Of a stretch of DNA of 44,445 nt, positions 8,499 to 16,168 are shown one piece after another. The translations under genes and the position numbers were made by a program. Source of the stretch: Blautia sp. (lineage in GTDB: Bacteria > Bacillota > Clostridia > Lachnospirales > Lachnospiraceae); assembly GCA_023664455.1 (NCBI GenBank), contig JAMPFM010000021.1, positions 1 to 44,445 on the forward strand, written 5' to 3'. The first letter of the stretch is position 1. Each line of letters opens with the position of its first letter. Under the pieces are notes generated by a model. That model worked only from the letters and a program-made list of their open reading frames with translations, was not told the origin of the DNA and did not search any database.

Positions 8499-9656
8499 TC
8501 AATTTTTCTTCCCAGAATTTTGCAGCCGCTCCAGAATCGTTTCTACCTGCTCATAATAATTCTGAAACTGAAAATGGTCTTTCACATGCTGATACCCTGC
8601 CGCTCCCATTTTCACGATATTTTCTCTGTCAAATATAATCTTTTCCAGTTTCTCTTTCAAATCTTCCTTATCATTGTCCCTAAAAACATAGCCCGTTTTT
8701 CCATAATCGATATAACTTGCCGTACCGTTATCGCTGCCGCTGATTGCCGGAACGGAAAATGCCATCGCCTCTATCACCGTAATGGACGCCGGCTCCCCCG
8801 TGCTTGGAACCACATACACGTCCGCCTTTGCATACTCTTTCGCCACAGCTTCCCTATTGAGATTGATTAAAAAAGTGACCCTTTCTTCCAGTCCATGCCT
8901 TTCGACATAGGCTTTTACTTTCTGATAATATTCCTCATGGAAATGGTTGGATATTTCCCCAGCAATCGTCAGGTGAAGGTCGTATTTGGGCAGCAGCTCC
9001 TCGATTGCCTCTATCATCAGCTGATGGTTTTTCCGCTCCTGATACTTCCCGATGCAAAAGACGTTAATCCTGCCATTTGCAAAATAAGTTTTTTTATCCG
9101 GCGCCAGCTGTGGCTCCATCAGAAACGGCGCCCAATATCCGTTTTCATCTTTTACCAGACCCGTATAGTCGATTCCCACCAGATTCGTGGGTGTCATCCT
9201 GCAGGTGGGTGTAAGCTTCCATACGATTTTATGCGCCAGATCCATCTTCTTCGGCTTGTCCCATACGGGACTTAAATTATAAAGAATCGTCGGCACTTTA
9301 TAGCGTTTACATAGGAAATTCATACAAATCGTATAGATGGACCGCTCCCTGATAATCGCCAAATCCGGCTGAAACTCCCTGATATATTTCGCCAGTTTCC
9401 GCATCGGCGGCACCCCGCATTTCAGTTTCATATCGATTGCAAAGGGGTCTTTTCTTTTCAGGAAATGTACATACAGATAATCAAACGCCATGAAAAGTCT
9501 GGAATATCCGACTACAATGGGTTTTACATAAGTATAGTCTTCCACCTTCCCCGCATACTGGCTTAAAAACCTGACCTCATGCCCGTTTTCTTTCCAGCCC
9601 TTCATAATCGTGGTCTGATTCGTATGATACCTGTGGGACATATAAAGAACTTTCAT
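8499..9656 (-). CDS. Family 4 glycosyltransferase
   Basis: A 385-aa GT-B retaining glycosyltransferase. The N-terminal half begins MKVLYMSHRYH and would bind the acceptor. The C-terminal half has a typical GT4 strand (FCIGKYQERKNH), an IAGE strand, and the nucleotide-sugar motif EPASITVIE with the spaced glutamates. The start is set at 9656, where the family similarity begins; a longer frame from 9878 runs into the preceding gene. AAAGGA lies about 15 bases upstream, and a three-codon minicistron (ATG GTT ACT TAA) lies in between. The donor sugar cannot be read from sequence. Confidence 0.88.
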   Translation of the reverse strand: MKVLYMSHRYHTNQTTIMKGWKENGHEVRFLSQYAGKVEDYTYVKPIVVGYSRLFMAFDYLYVHFLKRKDPFAIDMKLKCGVPPMRKLAKYIREFQPDLAIIRERSIYTICMNFLCKRYKVPTILYNLSPVWDKPKKMDLAHKIVWKLTPTCRMTPTNLVGIDYTGLVKDENGYWAPFLMEPQLAPDKKTYFANGRINVFCIGKYQERKNHQLMIEAIEELLPKYDLHLTIAGEISNHFHEEYYQKVKAYVERHGLEERVTFLINLNREAVAKEYAKADVYVVPSTGEPASITVIEAMAFSVPAISGSDNGTASYIDYGKTGYVFRDNDKEDLKEKLEKIIFDRENIVKMGAAGYQHVKDHFQFQNYYEQVETILERLQNSGKKN

Positions 9657-9771
9657 ATTAAGTAACCATGTTCCTTTCTCAGAGCGCGCGTTCATGTCAG
9701 GGCTGCTTACTGTGATAATGACATATTTGAAGCTCTGACTCAAATTGCTGATTGCTACGATGACACACATG

Positions 9772-10647
9772 TCAGATTCGTCTTTTAATCTGCGCAAGAT
9801 ACTCGTGATATCCTGCATTTTGGTTTGCCTCTTCCCCGATAATGTCATGCTTGGGTATTTTTTCTTTCGTCGTGGCATGGTGCAGATACCACTCGTATTC
9901 CATGTCCAGATGCCCGATATCCAGTGCCCGGTAGCCTTCTAAGAACAATTGCTCCGCTATGAATTTAGCTGCAATCCCCATAGAAACCAGAAACAGCCTA
10001 TCCTTGGGATATTCCCTGCAACATTGCATGATTTCATCCAGTTTGGCATATGCCTGTGTGCTGGGCCCGATAATCCGCTCCACGCTTTTTGCCGTATCTA
10101 ACAAATCGTTTCCGACACCGTTGTGTGTCCTTTCCCCTTCCACGACAACCACATCTTTATCTTTCCATATCATCTTAATTTTCTCAATCCACCCGCCGCA
10201 CCTGCTTTTATCCTGCAATGCATAATAGAATCGGGATAAATAAGCGTTTCCATACACCCTTTTCTCATTACAGTATTGCAGATAAACCTTCCTGCTAAAC
10301 AGAAGATGCTCTTTCCAGAAACGGCTGCTCTCTTCCCGGTAAATGCTTAAATCCCCAAAAATTTCAGGAATTGCCATAATCAATCCGTCGTGCTCATATC
10401 TAAGAATACGCTTCAGTCCCTCCGTAATCTCAGGAGTAACGTCCTGGAAGGTGAGACTGCGCCCTCTTATCATGGTAATTTCCCCATCGCCAAACCGGAC
10501 CAGGCTTTTATCGCTGTGAATCAATTCTTCTATTGTCTCTTCAATCGTCTGCACCCGGATAGGACATTTTTTTAGCCCCGCCCGGTAGAGGGAATAATCG
10601 ATTTGTGCAAGAATATCTTTTATGAATCGTTTTATGTTAATTGCCAT
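9772..10647 (-). CDS. GT-D fold glycosyltransferase (DUF1792, SP_1767 type)
   Basis: A 291-aa protein matching the GT-D family first seen in streptococcal serine-rich adhesin glycosylation islands. The diagnostic RFGDGE lies at residues 51-56 and supplies the DxE metal-binding pair (D54, E56). Other family marks are VVVVEGERTHNGVGNDL near 165-180 and LFLVSMGIAAKF near 215. It has no membrane segment. AGGAG sits five bases before the ATG. GT-D enzymes usually extend a glycan on a protein, so its presence here among lipid-linked glycan genes is a little unusual. Confidence 0.85.
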   Translation of the reverse strand: MAINIKRFIKDILAQIDYSLYRAGLKKCPIRVQTIEETIEELIHSDKSLVRFGDGEITMIRGRSLTFQDVTPEITEGLKRILRYEHDGLIMAIPEIFGDLSIYREESSRFWKEHLLFSRKVYLQYCNEKRVYGNAYLSRFYYALQDKSRCGGWIEKIKMIWKDKDVVVVEGERTHNGVGNDLLDTAKSVERIIGPSTQAYAKLDEIMQCCREYPKDRLFLVSMGIAAKFIAEQLFLEGYRALDIGHLDMEYEWYLHHATTKEKIPKHDIIGEEANQNAGYHEYLAQIKRRI

Positions 10648-10712
10648 GCTATCTCCTGTTCTTACCTTTAAATATCAAAATATTAATCTTAAAGCAAGCA
10701 CAACTCACACGG

Positions 10713-10848
10713 ATTGTTTAAAACTGCTATCTATCATTTATTTTAAACAATCATTTAAATAATCAAGAAGCATAATTCCTTGATTTTACGCGTCTTATGT
10801 TGTAGTTAAATTGTTTAAAATGATTATTTTAATATTATTAAACGCGTC
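10713..10848. repeat. AT-rich spacer with three copies of ATTGTTTAAAA
   Basis: ATTGTTTAAAA occurs at 10713-10723 and 10810-10820 on the plus strand and inverted at 10741-10751; the last two extend to perfect 12-bp arms (10740-10751 and 10810-10821). Between them is a 7-bp hairpin (10761-10767 with 10779-10785). ACGCGTC is also repeated at 10788 and 10842. No U run follows, so it is not a plain terminator. It could be an operator region or a decayed small mobile element. Confidence 0.5.
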
Positions 10849-12586
10849 ACTTCAACACATCCTGCTTATCTCTCATTTCCACCTTGCCGTCTATGACTTC
10901 ATAAATGACATCTGCATTCTGTATCGTCGTCAGTCTGTGGGCAATGATTATCATGGTCTTCTCACCGCGGAGTTTTTCGATTGCCTCCATGACCGCCGAC
11001 TCTGTTTCGTTATCCAATGCGGAAGTAGCTTCATCCAAAATTAAAATTTCCGGATTATGATACAGCGCTCTGGCAATCCCAATACGCTGTCTCTGCCCGC
11101 CTGATAATCTGACGCCTCTGTCACCTACCACTGTTTCCAATCCGTCGCTTAAACCTTCCACAAAATTCCAAAGCTGCGCTTTTACCAACGCATTTTCCAC
11201 CGCCGCTTCATCTATCTGGTCTTCTTCTACGCCAAACGCCACGTTATTGCGAATCGTATCATCCGATAAATAAATGGTCTGGGGGATATAGCCGATGCTA
11301 TGGTGCCATATATCCATATTCTTGAAGATATCTGTCTGGTCAGCTTTAATCCTGCCATACTGGGGCGTCAGCAGTCCCAGAATAATATCCGCCATCGTCG
11401 TTTTCCCTGCGCCGGATTCCCCGATGAATGCTACTGCCTGTCCTTTTTTAATCATAAAATTGGCAAAATCAATTACGTTTTCTTCATTGTCAGGATAATG
11501 GTAGCAGACGTCTTTTATGACAAGTTCCTTTTCCAGCTGTAATGTGCCTTTCTCGCTGTTTTCCAGACTCTTAATATTTTCCACTTCTTTTAAATCATGA
11601 TAAACTAACTCGATAGACGGCGCCGCATACATAATTCCTGTCATATGTTCATTAATACGTCCGATAGAAGGTAGCAGCCGAAACGCTGCGACCGCAAACG
11701 CTGCCAACTGCGGTACAAACGCAGCCATATCCGAATGTCCATAGTTCATTTTGACAATAAGCGCCAGCAAAAGTCCCGCTATACTTACCATCTCTACGAT
11801 ATACTTGGGAATGGTGCCTATGAGTTTACTGATTTTCAGCCCTTTACTATACTTCCTAAAATACTTTGAATAGGAATTAATAAAAAATAATTCCCTGTTT
11901 AAGACCTTAACTTCTTTAATGCCTCCTAACGCCTGATTCATCCACTGATACAGCTTCGCTTTATATTCCTGACAGTCTTTTCCCAGTTCCCTCGCAAATT
12001 TCCTGGATATGGCGGTAAAAATACCCACGCAAACAACCAAAAGGCACACGACAATCACCGTTATCGATTTACTGACATCAAACAAATAAATTCCAAGCGC
12101 AAAGCACACCATAATTTCCACAATTAATTCCATGAAATGAATAATCGCTTTCGTAAAAAGGTCAGAATCTTCCTGTACGCTTCTTTGCAAAACAGAGATG
12201 TTTTTATTCAAATGAAATGTGTATGGCTCGCTCACATATGCCCTGAGCAGTCCCGTGGATATTTTCATCTGTGTATTATAGGAAAAAGTATAGATTGCAT
12301 ATTTTTCAATAATCAGATAGAGATTCTTAATCACAAAAATTGCAATAATACCGCCGGCTAAAGCTGTCATAAAGCCTTCCGTTGTATGAAAGCCGAACAG
12401 CTGGTAGACATAGTTTAAATATTTGTTTTCCTGTATGACGGAAGCATCCATGAATACATTCACAAAAGGCTGGAAAATACTGACGCTGGCACATTCCAAT
12501 ATACTTCCAAAAATTGCCACGATAAATAAGATCAGTATTTTGATTTTTTCTTTCCGATTAAAAATATATGCAAGCTGTTTTATCAT
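10847..12586 (-). CDS. PglK-like ABC exporter (lipid-linked glycan flippase), copy 2
   Basis: A 579-aa half-transporter with six membrane helices in the first ~310 residues and an ATP-binding domain after. Visible motifs are Walker A GESGAGKTT, signature LSGGQRQ, Walker B LILDEATSALD and the switch His in IIAHRL. The membrane part has KVLNRELFF, the stretch typical of PglK-type flippases that turn over lipid-linked oligosaccharides. It is clearly a paralogue of the exporter at 38523-40334, including near-identical signature regions. The ATG at 12586 is chosen because it aligns with the paralogue's MLKKIGYLFDRKQK; the longer frame from 12625 adds an Arg-rich stretch with poor ribosome spacing. 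PglK function is inferred from similarity. Confidence 0.85.
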   Translation of the reverse strand: MIKQLAYIFNRKEKIKILILFIVAIFGSILECASVSIFQPFVNVFMDASVIQENKYLNYVYQLFGFHTTEGFMTALAGGIIAIFVIKNLYLIIEKYAIYTFSYNTQMKISTGLLRAYVSEPYTFHLNKNISVLQRSVQEDSDLFTKAIIHFMELIVEIMVCFALGIYLFDVSKSITVIVVCLLVVCVGIFTAISRKFARELGKDCQEYKAKLYQWMNQALGGIKEVKVLNRELFFINSYSKYFRKYSKGLKISKLIGTIPKYIVEMVSIAGLLLALIVKMNYGHSDMAAFVPQLAAFAVAAFRLLPSIGRINEHMTGIMYAAPSIELVYHDLKEVENIKSLENSEKGTLQLEKELVIKDVCYHYPDNEENVIDFANFMIKKGQAVAFIGESGAGKTTMADIILGLLTPQYGRIKADQTDIFKNMDIWHHSIGYIPQTIYLSDDTIRNNVAFGVEEDQIDEAAVENALVKAQLWNFVEGLSDGLETVVGDRGVRLSGGQRQRIGIARALYHNPEILILDEATSALDNETESAVMEAIEKLRGEKTMIIIAHRLTTIQNADVIYEVIDGKVEMRDKQDVLK

Positions 12587-12639
12587 ACCGATTCTTCTAC
12601 TCCCTCTGCGGCTTCCTGCCGCCATGCCTCTTTCGTCCC

Positions 12640-13686
12640 TTATGCCGGGCAGTTATTTTTCTTATGATAATTAATACCTTTATCCAGTATCACCAGATGC
12701 CGGTATTCTTTTCCTGTACTTTTCTTCTGGATTCTTGCCGCATAGCTTACCTGCGACAATCCTGCAATCAGACCGTCGCACGCAGCCAGTGTATACATGT
12801 CCCTAAGCACTTCATATCCCAATAGATAATGGTGGTTTTCCCTGTCGCTTTCACTATGCATGACAGTATCGTCGCCTTTACTCCTGATGACGTCCTGATA
12901 AAAAACGACTTTTTCCCCAAATTGCTTCTGATATTTCTCGATTGCCTCACCGTCATCCGTCGCCAGGAAAACTTTATCGTATGCGCCTTCTTCAAATGTC
13001 CTGACAGTGGCTTCCAGATATTCGTCTACTCCCACTTTCACCGGATGCCCATTGAAATTCTGCTTAAAATCGGTCCCCCTGACATGCACCCCTAAGATAT
13101 TCGCTCCGCCTGTCAGCGCTTCGATTTCTTTATCCATTTTCTCTCTAACAATGGAATTGAGCCGGATATATCTGGCGGTTATCCTCGCCATCTCATTTAA
13201 ATAGGTCTCGCTCCTTGTATAACCGTTTGCTTCTTCGCACAGCTGGTTTACTTCATAGCTGTTCTCTTTTCTGCTGCGGAACACTCTTTGATAAGACTTC
13301 ATATCCTCAAGCGTAATTCCCGCAGGTTGTTCAAAATAATATTCAAAAGGATTCGTCGTACCGTTTACCGGGTATTTTTCCGCATAACAGTATCCCGGAT
13401 GAAAACGGACTACCGGTTTCATGCCGTATTTATCGGCAAAATAAAGCAATGCCAGCAATCGGTTATGTTCTGCAAAAAAACCGGAATGGGATTCCTCCAT
13501 ATCAATAAAGAACACCGCCTCGTCCTGCTTCACATTACCATAGGACTCCACATAAATCAGATTATGATAATCCGCCATCTGCTTTACATTTCTTACAAAA
13601 CGGGCGTCCTGTCCCCGTTTAAAACAATATATGGCAAATTTTAATTGTTCCAGTTTATTCTGTAAACGTCCCATCCGATTTCTCAT
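12640..13686 (-). CDS. Fucosyltransferase-like protein (HxRxxDF type)
   Basis: A 348-aa protein with GVHVRGTDF at residues 199-207, the GDP-fucose-binding HxRGTDF signature shared by GT23 and O-fucosyltransferase-like enzymes. Downstream come KVFLATDDGEAIEKY (~240-255), a conserved acidic strand, and a late GLSQVSYAA segment, both expected for this superfamily. No membrane segment is seen. The ribosome site is weak (AAGAAAG) and the ATG follows the radical SAM gene's stop by 12 bases. It probably adds fucose or a similar deoxysugar; the exact linkage cannot be inferred. Confidence 0.7.
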   Translation of the reverse strand: MRNRMGRLQNKLEQLKFAIYCFKRGQDARFVRNVKQMADYHNLIYVESYGNVKQDEAVFFIDMEESHSGFFAEHNRLLALLYFADKYGMKPVVRFHPGYCYAEKYPVNGTTNPFEYYFEQPAGITLEDMKSYQRVFRSRKENSYEVNQLCEEANGYTRSETYLNEMARITARYIRLNSIVREKMDKEIEALTGGANILGVHVRGTDFKQNFNGHPVKVGVDEYLEATVRTFEEGAYDKVFLATDDGEAIEKYQKQFGEKVVFYQDVIRSKGDDTVMHSESDRENHHYLLGYEVLRDMYTLAACDGLIAGLSQVSYAARIQKKSTGKEYRHLVILDKGINYHKKNNCPA

Positions 13687-13698
13687 CTTTCTTGATTG

Positions 13699-14703
13699 CT
13701 ATCTGCTAATAAACTTATTTTCTTCCAGCCGATACTTCCCGCCCTTTAGAAACTTATGCTTGATTACCCACCATCCCGGCACCCAGATATATTTGTGCAT
13801 TGCAGGAGAGGCGCTCCCTATCATCCAGCAGTTTCTGTCGCAGTTCTTCGTGCATTCCCTGACCTTCTGCGCCTGCGCAGAGTTCCATAGCTCGTCCCAG
13901 CTCTGCTCGCGTAAATTCCCCATGACCGCCTTTTTTTCCATGCCATTACACGGAATAACGTCGCAGAATGGGTCGATGAAAAAAGCGTCCTTAGACATAT
14001 CGCAGGGGAGCAGCCGTTTATTTCCATAGATATAATTAATCAGCCCGTGGTTAAAATAGGCGCGGAACCATTTCTTCGGCGACTTGCTTTTTAGCAGTTC
14101 ATTAATCAGCTTCTCAAAATTCTGCGCCACTTTCAGTTTATCATCTATTTTATTATCCGTCTTCCTAAAGTAAAAAGAGTTATGCAGCGTCGCCGTGGCA
14201 AATTCCATCCCCATGTCGTTTGCGATATTATAAAGCGGCACCAAATCCTCACAGTTCATATCCTGTACCGTCATGCCAAAACCTACGTCCGGGTGTCCCA
14301 TTTCCACCAAAGTTTTCAGGGTCTTATATCCTCTGTTAAAACCGTCGGGAATCCCTCTGATGGCATCGTTCGTTTCCTGCAGCCCTTCGATGCTGATACG
14401 GATGCCGACTTTCGGAAACTCCTTACAGAGCGCAATAATTCTATCCGTAAAATAGCCGTTCGTAGAAATGACAATCCTGTCAGATTTCTGATACAGCTCC
14501 CTGACGATATCCGGGATGTCCTGTCTGATAAAAGGCTCCCCGCCAGTAATATTCGTAAACGCCATTTCCGGCAGCTTCTTAATATCTTCTAACGTAATCT
14601 CTTCCTCCGGTCTCGTTGGGTTCCGGAAACAATCACACATATTACAATGCGCATTACACCGATACGTCACAATAACCGTCCCATACAAAGTCCTTCTCGA
14701 CAT
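13699..14703 (-). CDS. Radical SAM protein with C-terminal cysteine cluster
   Basis: A 334-aa radical SAM enzyme. CNAHCNMC at residues 16-23 is the CxxxCxxC site for the 4Fe-4S cluster, ITGGEP near 52-57 contacts S-adenosylmethionine, and VISTNG and RISIEG are the later core strands. The C-terminal part has a CDMSKD..CDVIPCNG stretch and then CTKNCDRNC, as in SPASM-type domains that hold extra clusters. The ATG at 14703 is preferred over one 27 bases upstream, since AAAGGAG lies eight bases before it. The substrate is unknown; placement between glycosyltransferases suggests a sugar or lipid-linked glycan, but a peptide cannot be excluded. Confidence 0.88.
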   Translation of the reverse strand: MSRRTLYGTVIVTYRCNAHCNMCDCFRNPTRPEEEITLEDIKKLPEMAFTNITGGEPFIRQDIPDIVRELYQKSDRIVISTNGYFTDRIIALCKEFPKVGIRISIEGLQETNDAIRGIPDGFNRGYKTLKTLVEMGHPDVGFGMTVQDMNCEDLVPLYNIANDMGMEFATATLHNSFYFRKTDNKIDDKLKVAQNFEKLINELLKSKSPKKWFRAYFNHGLINYIYGNKRLLPCDMSKDAFFIDPFCDVIPCNGMEKKAVMGNLREQSWDELWNSAQAQKVRECTKNCDRNCWMIGSASPAMHKYIWVPGWWVIKHKFLKGGKYRLEENKFISR

Positions 14704-14743
14704 TTTACTATCTCCTTTATTCCTACGCAACGGGCTTCCACAA

Positions 14744-16045
14744 TTACCTGCCTTCTTGATATATCCCTTCTATTCTACCACAATATTCCTCAATTGTATC
14801 AAATTTTATATTTTTACAGTTTTCCCTGTATTTCTCGCAGATTTCCGGCTGTTCCCACAACCTTACAATCTTTTCCTGTAGCTGTTCCTCGTTTCCCGCA
14901 TCAAAGAGTTCCCCCGTCACACCGTCTGAGAGAAGCTCTGGAATGCCGCCCAGAGAAGAGGCAATCATGGGCGTCCCATATAACTGCGATTCCATCACGG
15001 AAAACGGACAGTTTTCATACCAGCAGGAAGGGTAAAGGGAAAATGCTGCCCCGGCAATCAGCTTCTGCAGCGCCTTACCACTGACAAAGCCGACGTTTTT
15101 TATATTTTCCACTTGGGATACTTCCTCCGCAAGCGGTCCCGTCCCTGCGAATACAAATGACACATCTGTCAGTTCTTTACATACTTCCAGAAGCATTCTG
15201 ACGCCTTTTTCTTCGGAAAACCGCCCAAAATAGAGGACATAACGCTCCGGCAGTCTGGAGTGCAGCTCATCCCACGCATCTGCAGTGCGGCGCTCTCTAT
15301 CCGCCTTTGTATCCTCAGTACCCGTCTTGATATCTTCGTTATCCGGTTTCGTATTTTCGTTATCTGTTTCCGGCAGGAAATTATACAGCACTACCGTCTT
15401 ATCTTTTAACAAAGGATTGGTATCCAGCTGTTTTTTCATAAATGCGCTGGGACAGATAATCACGTCCACTTTGGCATAACTTTTCCGCCATTTATGATAA
15501 GCAGCCTCGATTGTTCCAAGGATACTTTTTATCCCGGAATTGTGAATGCATTTGTTTTTCGTACAATGCCCAAACCTTCCGCCCTGACAGGCAAAACACA
15601 GCTCGCCGGTAGCAGGTATACGCAACATATGATTCGGGCATACCCATTGATAGTCATGCGCCGTATAAACAATCCGTATACGCTTCTTCTGTTTGTTTTC
15701 AAACGCTTTTATCTCATCCAGAATAGAAGGGGTCAGTTGAAAATTAATATTATTAAGATGCACCACGTCCGGCTCTAAATCCTGTAACACCAGCCGGATT
15801 TTTTTCCTTGCTTCCGTAGAATAAATGATCTTAAAAGGATAGAGCAGTTTCTGCAGCTTCCCGGTATGAAAATCCATATCAGAAGTATAGCTTTCTGCGC
15901 GGTTGCCTACAATCCGTCCCTCATGCTCCATGCCGAAGTATTGTACTTCATGCCCCATTTTCTGTAACTGCTTTCCCAACCCGAAAATATAAGTTTCCGA
16001 CCCGCCGTTTGGGTGCAGGAATTTATTGACGATTAAAATTTTCAT
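14744..16045 (-). CDS. Family 4 glycosyltransferase with a repetitive loop
   Basis: A 433-aa GT4 enzyme. It begins MKILIVNKFLHPNGGSE, whose GGSE loop is typical of the family, and has YTAHDYQWVCPNH near residue 130, YFGRFSEEKG near 280 and the ENCPFSVMESQ donor site near 340. A Cys pair (CFACQGG, CTKNKC) around 150-170 is common in this subgroup. Residues ~225-250 form a hydrophilic loop of 7-aa repeats rich in Asp, Glu, Lys and Thr between the two Rossmann halves. AGGAG is one base before an ATG at 16057 and 13 bases before 16045; the latter fits the family start. Confidence 0.88.
   Translation of the reverse strand: MKILIVNKFLHPNGGSETYIFGLGKQLQKMGHEVQYFGMEHEGRIVGNRAESYTSDMDFHTGKLQKLLYPFKIIYSTEARKKIRLVLQDLEPDVVHLNNINFQLTPSILDEIKAFENKQKKRIRIVYTAHDYQWVCPNHMLRIPATGELCFACQGGRFGHCTKNKCIHNSGIKSILGTIEAAYHKWRKSYAKVDVIICPSAFMKKQLDTNPLLKDKTVVLYNFLPETDNENTKPDNEDIKTGTEDTKADRERRTADAWDELHSRLPERYVLYFGRFSEEKGVRMLLEVCKELTDVSFVFAGTGPLAEEVSQVENIKNVGFVSGKALQKLIAGAAFSLYPSCWYENCPFSVMESQLYGTPMIASSLGGIPELLSDGVTGELFDAGNEEQLQEKIVRLWEQPEICEKYRENCKNIKFDTIEEYCGRIEGIYQEGR
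15309..15371. repeat. Three degenerate 21-bp tandem repeats inside a GT4 gene
   Basis: Units at 15309-15329, 15330-15350 and 15351-15371 share TAT/TTCG/TTATC-type cores and encode the heptads DNENTKP, DNEDIKT and GTEDTKA. The period is a multiple of three, so copy-number change would lengthen or shorten the interdomain loop without breaking the frame. Confidence 0.75.
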
Positions 16046-16050
16046 GATAA

Positions 16051-16117
16051 TAACCATGCTCCTATCTTAGCCTGCGAATTTGTAGACTGAAACGCTAATA
16101 ACGCAGACGCCATATTC
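16051..16117. repeat. Intergenic element, copy A
   Basis: This spacer segment resembles 41247-41311 at about 50 of 67 positions by eye alignment, ending in the identical minus-strand core GCATGGTTA next to the following glycosyltransferase start. Next to it is a 16-base palindrome, GATGAATCAATTCATC (16122-16137). The two copies stand before unrelated gene types, so the likeness is not explained by coding homology. Confidence 0.5.
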
Positions 16118-16168
16118 GCAAGATGAATCAATTCATCGGTGAAAATTGCTAATTTTTCGCTTCGTACC

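Noticed and set aside
9657-9878. N-terminal extension of the GT4 gene to 9878
   Set aside because: It overlaps the GT-D gene and has no family similarity; the conserved start is at 9656.
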